This document shows positions 23,951 through 33,985 of a stretch of DNA of 64,000 bases, in pieces. Numbering within the stretch: the first letter of the stretch is position 1; each line of letters starts with the position of its first letter. The position numbers were made by a program, and so were the translations under genes. Below the pieces are notes generated by a model that was given only the letters and a program-made list of their open reading frames with translations, was not told where the DNA came from and ran no database searches. The stretch comes from Prosapia bicincta (lineage: Eukaryota; Arthropoda; Insecta; Hemiptera; Cercopidae): the NCBI GenBank assembly GCA_036971475.1, contig JBAIZL010000006.1, positions 135,441,731 through 135,505,730 on the forward strand, in the 5' to 3' direction.

Positions 23951-25067
23951 TTTATTCCATAAATCAACATTTAATTTCATAAAAATATTTTTTAATAAAA
24001 CTTTTAATTATTTTTATCGCTATAACGTTTTGAATTACTGTGTTTAAAATATGTATTTCGTACGAGTATAAAAGGTCAACATTATGGAAGTGTATCGTGT
24101 CATACATCTATTTAATAAAGTGCAAAGTTGCATACAGGCTGGATTTATCTTTTTAATCTGCCTTTACTACATTCCTGCACACTTGATAATGACTTCAGCT
24201 ACATTTAGACAATTCACTGCCAATTTCAATTTTTCATTTTGAAAAAAGGCAATATTTATCAAATTTTCCTTTTTGAGCTAAGGTAAGTCTATTGTATTTT
24301 ATTTACGCTATATTCTATGTATATATTTGGCTTTAATTACACAACATTATTTAAACATTTTTTTGACATAAACAATTTATCATAATTTGTAAATTTTTTA
24401 GGAAAAAATTCAACAAAGATGTCAGATCAACTTCCATCTTCTATTTTAGAAGGTAATTTTTATTTATTTTCCAATTAATTGCATTGTTCAATAATTATTA
24501 TAAAATTGTTACTGATTTAAAATAAATATTTTACTTTTAATCATTTTCAGTGTAATTATTAGAAGTGGAAGAAAAGCCTATTCCTTGTATCAGCAATGGT
24601 TTTCAAAAACAACTTGTATATGAAGGTTTTATTTTAGAATTATCATATTCGTATGATAAGAGTTTATAAGATAAGTACAAAACTAAAGATTTACTAAATT
24701 ATTCCTCTTATATACAAATTTGTAGCTGATACAAAACCTCTACGTTCCAGAATAACCAACCTAATTACTACTTTTCTAAGTCTTACCCTTTTAAGCATAA
24801 TATTATGCTGGTTTTTCTGACCAGAGTACATCAAGCTTACTTGCGTATTGCGTGAACTTAACCCTAACATCTGTTAGTCCTCGTAACTCATTAACAATGC
24901 AATATTTTTATTGATGTTTGTGCTTGTTGGGGTTTTGTTTATTGTATTTTTGTGTTTTTTAACTGCATTTTCATTTTAATAGTTAAAATTTGTGTAAATT
25001 TCACATTACCTTATTTTGCTAACATAATATTAGTATTACTAATTATTTGGAATAATTTACTGTGGTT
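23951..25067. other. Intron sequence, nothing recognised
   Basis: AT-rich; no recognised element. A short block near 24400-24620 contains ATG plus GT/AG-like borders but no conserved coding stretch. Confidence 0.4.
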
Positions 25068-25124
25068 TATTATTAATAAATAATACACACAACAACACCA
25101 CTAACCACAAATATTTTTATTCTA

Positions 25125-25166
25125 GTCTTAGTACATTTCGGTTACAAAGTAACCATCTTCAAAGAC
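25125..25166 (-). ncRNA. Hammerhead-like motif (alpha-2, left arm)
   Basis: Minus strand: GUCU, core UUGAAGA, U, perfect six-pair stem II GGUUAC/GUAACC with UUU loop, GAAA, stem III AUGUACU, A (triplet CUA), AGAC pairing four of four with GUCU. Confidence 0.5.
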
Positions 25167-25173
25167 ATGTATT

Positions 25174-25215
25174 GTCATGAGGATGTTTACTTTGTAACCG
25201 AAATATAAATAAGAC
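25174..25215 (+). ncRNA. Hammerhead-like motif (alpha-2, right arm)
   Basis: Core AUGAGGA, stem II still mostly paired, GAAA intact, stem III eroded to AUAUAAAU, stem I reduced to GUC/GAC. Probably decayed. Confidence 0.35.
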
Positions 25216-25599
25216 TAAAATTAAAATATTTGGGGTTAGAGGTTTGATGTGTGTCTATTTTATTTATAATATTATTATTTCTAGATGCCTGTTTTAATAA
25301 AGTTATTTTGAAATTCAATTAATCGGTCTATTTTGTAATTAAATTATTATAGTTTTAAATAATTATATATTACTATATTTTTATTTTAACACTTTTTATT
25401 GGCTTTATAAACATTTCTCTTCTTTTAGCTTTTTCCAATATCTAACAATTTCCAAATTAATTCTGGATGTCTGTGAATTTTTCACTCTAATTTTAACCGC
25501 TTTATACTTAATTTTTTATTTTTACTATTTTATTTAATTTCTGTAATTTATAAGACTTCAAAGTTGACTACATTTAGTTATTTAATATTTTGTAATTTA

Positions 25600-26070
25600 G
25601 TACCTATTGCGCCCTGCAGAATATACGTCATGGCGTATTGGTGGTACAGAACATACGACTACCAATGTTTCACGTCGGTACTCTCGCCATTTCTTTGCTT
25701 CAAGCTATAAATAAGTTTATCGACTAGGTTATTTTTGTATATGTCACATACAAGACTAGACAGCTGTGCTGTCACATCTCAAATCTTGCACCATAGATAT
25801 TTATAGCCCGTAAGTTGTCCTTTTATCAGACGTTCTAGACATGATAGACTAGTAATCATATTTTATGTCAATTGCCATTGCTCAGTATAGTTGTTACTCG
25901 ATATCAATCAGTAGCTGATGTTTGTTGTCGTAGTGTGTAAACAAGACAAATCAGAGGTTCTCCAAAAAAGTTAGTGTAACTATAAATTTTAAAACTACAT
26001 ACTGTAAATATTTGTTATAATTGGCATATTGTTGTGTACATCTGAAGTGTAATTATAGAAAAACCTCAAG
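25600..26070. mobile_element. MITE remnant related to TTAA family 2
   Basis: The stretch 25880-26060 ('gctcagtatag', 'gttactcgat', 'cagtagctgatgt') matches part of 28110-28200 in the family 2 copy. Ends are not clear, so this is a fragment. Confidence 0.4.
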
Positions 26071-26654
26071 ATAAGCAACACAAAAGCTGCAAGAAATATT
26101 GAGTTTATTTTCCACTAATCCAGTTGCTTTAGAAAGACATCATCTTTCACCCATACAGGTGAAACTATCCATCTTTTCCAGGGAACTATCAAATGGCAGA
26201 ATAATTATATTCCTGCATAAGATTACTGTACATGTACCACATTATTGGCAATTTCCTGGCTTTAAAGTATGTGACATCTGAAAGTGTGGGATAAGAAAAT
26301 ATTATTTTATGTTTGGATAAAAAATTTTTGTTCATTGCCAAGGATCACCAATCAATCTTTGGCAAAATGGAGAGCACTTAGAATGCAAAAAGCTTGCCCT
26401 TTCAAGTGTGTCCCCAACAGCCATGCAATTTCTGCTTTATCACCAATTACAGAAAATATATGAATTTATCTTACCTCACAAGTATCAGGTCATAGCACTG
26501 CAATACATCCAGTTTGGTTTTCAAATAATAATAAAATTCTCATATATATTGCCAATATTAGGATTAAAAGCTCTGAGCCATGGGATATTTGTAGGAGTTT
26601 ATGCTCCACCACCCACAAATGATCTAACGATACAAGTATTATTTTCCTTCGTGA
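26071..26654. other. Unrecognised open frames
   Basis: Two small + frames (26099-26281 and 26408-26743) with no identifiable motif. The second runs into the MITE at 26655, so it is probably chance. Confidence 0.3.
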
Positions 26655-27634
26655 GATTCTATTGGTTGGGCCATTTAGTTAACGCTAGTTGCCTATGCCC
26701 GTGTATAGCTCGGGATCCTGTATTTATTTCCAGAGCAACGTAATTCCAGCATTTTCTCATTTTTGTCGTTAATGTTCTTTATATTGGTTATTCTACTTTA
26801 CATGTCTTTAGCTTTAGGCCATTCAGAGTTTATTTTAGGAACAAAAACTTTTGGTTAAGTGTGGCGTATTAGATGTTTGTTTGACATATGCTAGCTCTGT
26901 CAGTTAATGAGTCTTTTTTATTAGTGTGTGTGCTGTTTACATTTTGATTTTGTTGTTGTTTATTCTAAATTTTATCTAACTGTTATTTCGTTTATTTAAT
27001 TTGTAGTTTGTGTAATTTTTGTTTGGGCTTCAAGTTTATTGTTTTTTCCGTTAAATTTACCTTTCAGTTATTTAATTTTTATTGTTAGAGATATTACATT
27101 ATAGATATAATGGCTAAAGACACTTCTTTAGGAAGCCATTAAATACTAGATATGTTGCTTATAGACAGTAACAGTGATAGTGAAACCAATGTAGGCCTAG
27201 GTACAATAGACATATCTTTCATTGATGAAGTGAATGGAAATGTAAATGACCCGATTTTAGAAAGCTTTCTAATTTTTAAAAGTAATATTTCTAAATTTCA
27301 TTTCTTTTAGCTTTAAAATGATATATAACGTAATATTTATTTTCATTCCAATGTAAAATATATGTAGTGAAGTGCAGTGGTGTACAGTGTTGCTATTGTA
27401 TTTTTTGGACTTTTTTAATACATTTTTCAAAAGAGCATAACACTATCTATATGTAAGTAATCAATTCATATGTATATATTTCCTGAAAGCTTGTTTCATT
27501 CCCTTTACAACAATATATAATTTGTTGTAAATATGGTATTTATTATAAGTCAGGAATTTTTTATATTTTACCTAAAAAATCTCTAGATAGATATGGATGG
27601 GCACCTATTTAGGTACTAGGCTTGAAAGTGTTAA
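26655..27634 (+). mobile_element. piggyBac-type MITE family 1, copy B
   Basis: Matches copy A over its length and ends in GGCTTGAAAGTG plus TTAA (27631-27634). The left terminus is eroded. Near 27110-27290 it keeps a decayed N-terminal coding region (M-A-K-D-T-S, D-S-N-S-D-S-E-T, G-T-I-D-I-S-F-I-D-E) typical of acidic piggyBac transposase N-termini, hence a deletion derivative. It carries no TA/palindrome insertion at 27470, so it records the empty site for copy A. Confidence 0.7.
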
Positions 27635-27830
27635 TACTTCCAATGTGCATCATACTTTTTTAATATTTTGATTATTATTAGATTTATTGCTGAATTCTTA
27701 TTGCTTTTTTTGCAATAGCAAAGTTCACATAATCGATAAAACATTTCACTTTGAGGATAATATGACAGATTTTAAGTTAAAGGAAGATGTCTTTAATTGG
27801 CTTTTGGAATATTGGTGAATTTTTAGGAAT

Positions 27831-28459
27831 TTAACCCATTGTGGTTTACAGACTAGGTCAGCTAGCCACGGCAATTTATTAGTAGCGAGTATAAAGACTA
27901 GCCCAGTTAGTTATGAATGTTGTCATTGTTAGATTTATTTGTTTGTCTGATGTCATGCACAAGGTTAGATAAATGTCTGTGCTTTCTAAGCGATATTGAT
28001 CGACTCTCAAAACTTACAGCTTAAATAAAGAAAGATATTATGGTCCATAGACCTCCTGTCTGACATCTAAACGTAATAGAAGGCTTCAGTAGTTTTTATG
28101 TTAACTGGAGTGAGAAGCTCAGTATAGATATTACTCGGTGTAGGTCAGTAGCTGATGTCTGTTAGTAGTACTTTATACTTAGTGTATTCTTGTGTACGTA
28201 CGAAATGAACAATAATAGTGGGAGCCTAGAATCTAAAGCAAACTCAAACTGTAAATAACTTTTAATTTGTTTTTTAAATTATAATTACACATAATAGTCA
28301 ATTGACAAATACTAAACTAAGGTACAAAATAATTACACCTGCATACAAAATATAATGTATAGTGCTCTATAAGTGAGAATATTTTTGTAATGAAATACAA
28401 CTCAATTAAAGCGTGGAATTAATTCAGTGCCCACAGCTCTACGTAATTAGATCAGTTAA
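27831..28459 (-). mobile_element. TTAA MITE family 2, copy 2
   Basis: 629 bp, TTAA at 27831-27834 and 28456-28459, inverted relative to 9087-9721. The end TTAACCCATTGTGGTTTAC resembles the right end of copy 1; the other end complement TTAACTGATCTAATTACG resembles its left end. Confidence 0.7.
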
Positions 28460-29646
28460 AATTCTCAACTAGTTTCTTTAATGAAGGAAAAGTTCATGTT
28501 TCAAAACAAGTTTATTGTATGAGCTGTACTTGACAGGTAGAAAATGTTTTTATTGCAATATAAAAAATTGACAATATTTTTACAAGTGTGGTTCATGTTT
28601 GCAAATACTATCATTTCGCTATAAATATGCTGAGATGTTGGGCTTCAAGAGAGCATGGTACTTACAACAGTTTAAAATGCTAACTGATGCAATAAAACTA
28701 TATTATTTTACAATGGCTTCTGGTGCCTAAAACCTATAGGGGTTGCAGACCTTAAAAGTGTTAGTTTTATTTTAAGACAAATATATTCTATTCATAAAAA
28801 CTTAAAGTTCTATTATAGGGAATATTTATAGATACTGATTAATACTTTGTGATTTGTTCTATTGAATGAATATATTTGCATTTTTTATTTTACTTCTACT
28901 TATTTAAGACATCAGATGTCAAGTCTAGGATGTATTTATTAACAAACCAATCCTTATTTATTCCTATCTGTAAATGTCAAAAATTCTGTCAAGATCCAAA
29001 TTTAGCTGAGAGCACATGCATCTCTTCTGGCGGAACTGACCTTAACCGAACACTCCCGAGGTTGCAGGTTGTGTGCAACCTAAAGTGCCTGGCTGTTTCA
29101 GTCTGTCTAAATCTTCCAATGTTTTTTCTCTATTAGGAGTGATGTTACTGGGTATTGCAGGTTTCCCTGCAACCAGGCCGAACGATTGCTTATAACAATG
29201 TACATAAAAATTTATTTTAATTTTTTTTATTGATGTCTGGCTTAGTGGTTGCGCAACCGTAGAAAATTGAATTATTCAAGTATCAAACGAGTCTACTGAA
29301 ATATCACTCAATGTTGATGTCAGACAGGTATGAAAAATATTGAGGTTTTGAAAGTATTGAAGACCTGCTCTTAATCTTTATAATTTTTACAAAGTCAAAC
29401 TGTTTATTGAATATATTAGGTTATTTATCAAAATAAGCAACACTTTATTCACTTGAAATGCTTGTTCAAATGATCCATTTTCACTTCTTTTAAAACATAA
29501 ATTATTAACTTAAATTAATTATAATTTTATAAGACTGCATTGTCCAAACTATTACAAGATGTCTTTTGAAAATAACTATATAAGAATTGTTGTGACTAAA
29601 AACATATTCACTGTCAACATCATTAGTTAAATAACGTTTCTTTAAT
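28460..29646. other. Intron sequence, nothing firm
   Basis: Contains a short inverted repeat GGTTGCAGGTTGTGTGCAACC-like hairpin near 29060-29085 and a related GCAGGTTTCCCTGCAACC hairpin near 29157-29175, possibly from a small MITE. No coding signal. Confidence 0.35.
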
Positions 29647-29754
29647 TATAAATATTTATATTTGTTGATTCAATCTTCACGTGAGCTACTAGCTTTCACT
29701 AAACACTTGTAAATATTTACAAACTTTCCTATAGTAGCGCTTACTTATATTTGT

Positions 29755-29796
29755 TGAGGACGGCCGTTTCGGGAGATGTGTCCTATTGTCAACTCA
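29755..29796 (-). ncRNA. Hammerhead-like motif (gamma, left arm)
   Basis: Minus strand: UGAG, core UUGACAA, U, short stem II, GAAA, perfect 8-nt palindrome ACGGCCGU (stem III), canonical triplet GUC, then CUCA pairing four of four with UGAG. U3-A8 replaces C3-G8 as a compensated pair. The canonical GUC makes this one of the best candidates in the window. Confidence 0.55.
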
Positions 29797-29826
29797 GACT
29801 GTAACACCATAACAGGAGTTACGGTC

Positions 29827-29867
29827 TGAGTTGACAATGGGAACATCTCCCGAAATGGCCGTTTTCA
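29827..29867 (+). ncRNA. Hammerhead-like motif (gamma, right arm)
   Basis: UGAG, UUGACAA, U, stem II GGGA/UCCC, GAAA, stem III AUGGCCGU, triplet GUU, then UUCA pairing four (one G-U) with UGAG. Confidence 0.5.
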
Positions 29868-29938
29868 ACAAATATAAGTAAGTGCTATTATCGGCAAGTT
29901 TGTAAATATTTACAAGTGTTTAGTATAAATATTTATAT

Positions 29939-30894
29939 GCAACTCGTGATTACAATATGTTTGCATTTTATTTTAGAGTTTATATTTAGTTTTAGACTTT
30001 TAGTGACACTTTTTTAGTTTTTATGTAATTTGTATATTTTTAAAATTTAGCATCACTCCTCCCCCAAACATGATAGTTTTCTCCTGAACAAGCAAATAGA
30101 TACACCGTGGCAGAGTGATATTAATCTTGTGTTTGTTGTTGACACCACTCCCCCGACACTTCTATATTTGTCACTGCTAAGAAGAAGGCATACAAATGTC
30201 ACCAGTTACATATTTACTCTCATAAAATTGCTAAAATAGACACTGCTTGTACGCAATAGCCTAACAACCCCCTCTATATTGTTGCTTTTCGTACCAACTA
30301 AAACAGTATTTTAGTTTTATTTTTCAGTTGATAATAAAATACTTTTTATTCATTCACTCAAGTTCAGTTACATTTGTTAAAGCTTGTAGTGGATGACACT
30401 TTATGTTAATACAATTTTTTCAAATACTCGTATTACTTCCTTAGTTCAAAGTAATAAAATCATTTTTGTTTTATATGGGAGAAAAACATTTCACAAAAGA
30501 GGCAAGGTGTGCAATATAGTTATTTGATCCCATTTGGTTTAAAATATGATTTCATAAACTGCTGAGTTTATGCTATAGGTTATGTTGCATCTGTTTTAAT
30601 GCAAGGTAATGATACTTTATTTATATTAATTGTAACTCTTTAATATAAAGACTTAAATAAAGTTTTTTTCTGTTGACTTTAAAATATTTTTTGTCTATAT
30701 TACTTGTTTTGAATATAACTTATTTATGATTTAAATATAACTTTTTTCATTTTGTTTACCTTTGTCATTCCAACTCCTCACAGTGTAGAGCTGCTCTCTA
30801 GCTCTTCACTACCCTTTTGATTTACCACTATTCACTGCCCTCAACATCTATGTGAAGAATCTTTCAGTTTTATGTCCTTTTCCTGTTATAAAAC
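29939..30894. other. Intron sequence, nothing recognised
   Basis: AT-rich, no recognised coding or repeat unit. Confidence 0.45.
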
Positions 30895-31245
30895 TAATCA
30901 ACTTGGTTGAACCCACTTTTCACCCACCATGCAACTTGGTTGAACCCACTTTTCACCCACCACGCAACTTGGTTGAACCCACTTTTCACCTGCCATACAA
31001 CTTGATTGAACCAACTTTTCACCTGCAATTCAACTTGGTTGAACCCACTTTTCATCTACCATGCAACTTGGTTGAATGCACTATTCACCTGCCATGCAAC
31101 TTGGTTGAACCTACTTTTCACCTGCCATGCAACTTGGTTGAACCTACTTTTCATCTGCCATGCAACTTGGTTGAACCCACTTTTCACCTGCCATGCAACT
31201 TGGTTGAACACACTTTACACCTGCCATGCAACTTGTCCGACATTT
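30895..31245 (+). repeat. 33-bp minisatellite, about ten units
   Basis: Unit CAACTTGGTTGAACCCACTT plus 13 more bases, exact 33-bp spacing (30901, 30934 and on). Being 11 codons long it keeps a + frame open (30852-31247) reading N-L-V-E-P-T-F-H-x-P-C repeatedly. A second frame is also open, so the open reading is not evidence of a protein. Confidence 0.9.
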
Positions 31246-31899
31246 AAACTTTTTCTGTAAGCAACATCACTGTTTTCTTTTCAAAGCAGAAACCATTTCA
31301 TCAAGACATACAAAAACAAAATTCAAACTGTGAAAAATAGTACTATCATCTAGCATATTGTTTCATTTTACCACTGTAGTGTTTTTATTTATTTTTTTAA
31401 TTTAAAAAGAAACCTTCTTCAAGAAGATAATGTATATAGGTTTTTAATATATATTGTTTTTAATTGTGACATGCTACCTTAACCGAAATGTTTTATACAT
31501 GCTTTATTCTTATTTTTTAATTATTTTTTCTATTTTCTTATTTATAACACATTAACTTGCATTTCATTTTTAAATAAACTAAAAATCTATAATTCAATTG
31601 TCTCAGTCTATTTACTTACATTTATTTATAGGCTGTAGGTTCATTAACAAAATCTGATTCCATAAAGAGAAGATCTGATTTCAGTATATTGCTCTTTTAG
31701 GATATATAACATCAGAACAGTACATTAATTGTCATTTTTCCTCTGTGGCAGTAATCTGCTCCCTTTTTTACTTTCCGTGTGTCATCAACCTTCGACCATA
31801 CATGGCAATTTTTAACTTCCAAGGCTCTCTCTCTACCTGCTGGTCAAGTTTTGTCATGCTGTTTTGCTTAGTCTGCCAGGAGCAGATTATAACTGGTTA
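31246..31899. other. Intron sequence; possible hammerhead relic
   Basis: Near 31465-31500 'taccttaaccgaaatg' resembles the stem II-GAAA part of the alpha motif, but stem I and a clear core are missing. Otherwise nothing recognised. Confidence 0.3.
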
Positions 31900-33648
31900 T
31901 AGTTAGATAATGTGTTGACACACCGTCAACAGTGGCATACTCGAGTGGCATACTCGAGGTATATGGCCACTCCACATTGCTGACACAGGTATTTTGTTCT
32001 TCTTCTCAAGGAGGAGGGGATGTTGAACATGTTTTTCTTGTTTCAAAGTATTGTAAAACATCTCTTGGGACATCTTCAGTATCCTCTTTTTGGAAAATAA
32101 TAGTTCACGAGATAGGTTTGTTGAACTTTCCATTCTTAGACATGTAGGGATGAATCAAACTGTTTGCCAAAGTTTTCATAAACTTAAAACGAATTGTTTG
32201 TTCAACATCTCTGTATCTTTGGAGAAGAATATATGCATTTACACCATATGAAATATCAATAAGTCTAAAAAATATCACTATGGGCCAACGCCAAGTTCTT
32301 CGACTTGTGTAGTTGGTCCACACCATCAACACCAACTTTTGTCATGTTGTAGAAAGATATTATTTCATCTCATCAGCAAGCGTGTGATGCATTGATGGAA
32401 TTAAAATCACAGGTTTTGATTTCTTTGAGACAAATGAAGAAGGGTAAGTTCTTAAGTATATCCATATAGAGAATATTTTTCTTCCCGAAGTTTAAGTGCT
32501 TGAAACTGATTTGGATTCTCTGTCTTATTCTTCTTTAGAGTGCCAACATAGCTAAGATTTCTTTTGAGAAGTTCGTGTACAACTTCAATCAAACTAAACC
32601 AATTGTCGGCTGTAATATTATGCCGTGTCCCTATAGTTGGCATTACTAGTCTTATCACTGCTTGGGAAGGAATGAGAAGTTTTTTTTTCTTCATTAGATA
32701 ATGTTTTACTGTCAGATCCTTTTCCACAGTAGATGTACCCATTATACACATAATGTGTCCTTGTCTCTCATGCATAAAAACTTTAAGCTATACTTGGCAG
32801 GTTTTTGGGTACATACATTTCAAAAGAGCAGCATCCTCAAAAAGGAGATAGCATTTTGTCAACACAAATTGTTGGTCCTGGAGAATAAAGATCTTGGGAG
32901 TTCCTTATAAACTTGTTGAATAAAAAAGTCACTGTCGCTGCAGGATCATCCTTCTGTCTTTCTTTGCGGTCATCCGGGTCATCGAACCGCAGAGCTATTA
33001 ACAAAAACAGAAACCTATTTCTACTTATTGTGCAGGGAAAAATGTCCCGCCCAGTTCCATCAGTTGCAAACATGCTGTCAATTGATTCATTTACTGGACT
33101 TGAATATGGCTGTATAAATGAAAAGCCCAATAAAGGATTTTAGCTCCATTAGGTCTAGGTCCCTCAGATAACCATTTGTTTCAATAATTTTCTCTGAGAG
33201 TTCTGTTCCACTTCCTGGTTTCCACTTTATTATTTCGTAGAACAAATCATTTGTAAACAGTAGACCCCATACTTCGTTAGCAGAAGGTTTATTTCCCAAT
33301 CCCTTTGCTTTTTGTTTGCGTCCAGGCAGATTGTCATCAAGTATGTCCATTTTGTATAGACAAAAATATTATTATACTATGACTTACTCCAAATAATAAA
33401 GCAGATGTAAATAAACAACACAATAAAAATGACAACAAACATCATGCGTGTAACAAACGTAATGTATTACAAATACGTCACTGAACCGAACAATTCATAG
33501 AACAGAAAAAAACTTTAACAGCACAAAGAACTCTACTTGACTGAAAGGTAGTGGGAGCGGCAGTACCTGATAACAGTTTGTAGGTGAGATGTGCAGGTTT
33601 TGAATTTCGCGGACGTCTCACAGACTTACGAGGTCAGTTAAGGGTTAA
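31900..33648 (-). pseudogene. piggyBac-like transposase pseudogene
   Basis: The minus strand carries most of a piggyBac-type transposase broken by frameshifts: N-terminal region at 33350-33087 (E-V-W-G-L-L-F-T-N-D-L, L-K-S-F-I-G-L), then 33130-32837 (R-N-R-F-L-F-L-L-I-A-L-R-F-D-D, ending C-V-D-K-M-L, first catalytic Asp), then 32775-32452 (T-A-D-N-W-F-S, second catalytic Asp). Near 32335-32400 another frame reads V-G-V-D-G-V-D-Q-L (third catalytic Asp region). The C-terminal part to about 31900 is shifted again. The right terminus has TTAA at 33645-33648, complement TTAACCCTTAACTGACC. The left terminus was not identified. At least four frame breaks make it a dead relic. Confidence 0.8.
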
Positions 33649-33663
33649 ATAATTGCAGTTGAT

Positions 33664-33985
33664 TTGCGACTCAGATTCAACTATTTATTTAAACATGCAA
33701 CATTTCAATGGCTACGATATCATTATTAGGTCTTATTCCTATCCCTGTGACATAACCTTAGTATATTTATGGTAACAGCGCATATAAGCTTTCATGAACT
33801 TATAATATCTTTGTCCATGTGTGCTAGAAACAAATTCAAGAAAGCTTGAATGGGTTTATTTCTCAGGACACACATTCAAGCTTTCTATTTTTTAATAGAG
33901 TGCCTGATGACGATAATTTAGCAGTTATTTAAACACTGCCTGTTTAAATAAATAGTTTTACTTGACTCGCAATTCAACCACATTT
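33664..33985. repeat. Palindrome zeta
   Basis: Outer arms 'gcgactcagattcaactat' (from about 33666) and its inverse (to about 33973), with an inner inverted pair AGAAAGCTTGAATG / CATTCAAGCTTTCT at about 33837-33887. Both arms hold degraded hammerhead-like segments: minus about 33695-33732 (CUAAUAA .. GAAA .. AUGUUGCAU) and plus about 33900-33935 (perfect CUGAUGA, UAAAC instead of GAAAC). Confidence 0.6.

Larger units (their letters stand above)
25068..25275. repeat. Palindrome alpha-2
   Basis: Inverted arms about 25075-25160 and 25177-25265 with hammerhead-like motifs of the alpha family in opposite orientation. TATTATTA flanks both sides, a weak candidate target duplication. Confidence 0.7.
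29647..29938. repeat. Palindrome gamma with 15-bp flanking repeat
   Basis: Inverted arms about 29698-29800 and 29824-29923 (outer ends CACTAAACACTTG). An exact 15-bp direct repeat TATAAATATTTATAT occurs at 29647-29661 and 29924-29938. The left side has about 36 bp between repeat and arm. Two hammerhead-like motifs, one per arm. Confidence 0.75.

Noticed and set aside
23192..23980. Four overlapping near-identical minus-strand frames of 75-134 residues
   Set aside because: Produced by a 128-bp tandem repeat read in successive frames; no start context, no family match.
28876..29136. Cysteine-containing + frame of 86 residues
   Set aside because: No homologous motif, no splice context matching attractin phases, overlaps hairpin-forming repeats.
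30852..31260. Repeat protein N-L-V-E-P-T-F-H (131 residues)
   Set aside because: 33-bp minisatellite with two frames open at once; no splice or start evidence.
31465..31500. 'taaccgaaatg' as an alpha hammerhead
   Set aside because: Upstream core and stem I are not recognisable; kept only as a possible relic in the region note.
32701..33143. Plus-strand frames at 32701-32910 and 32913-33143
   Set aside because: Antisense shadows of the minus-strand piggyBac transposase.
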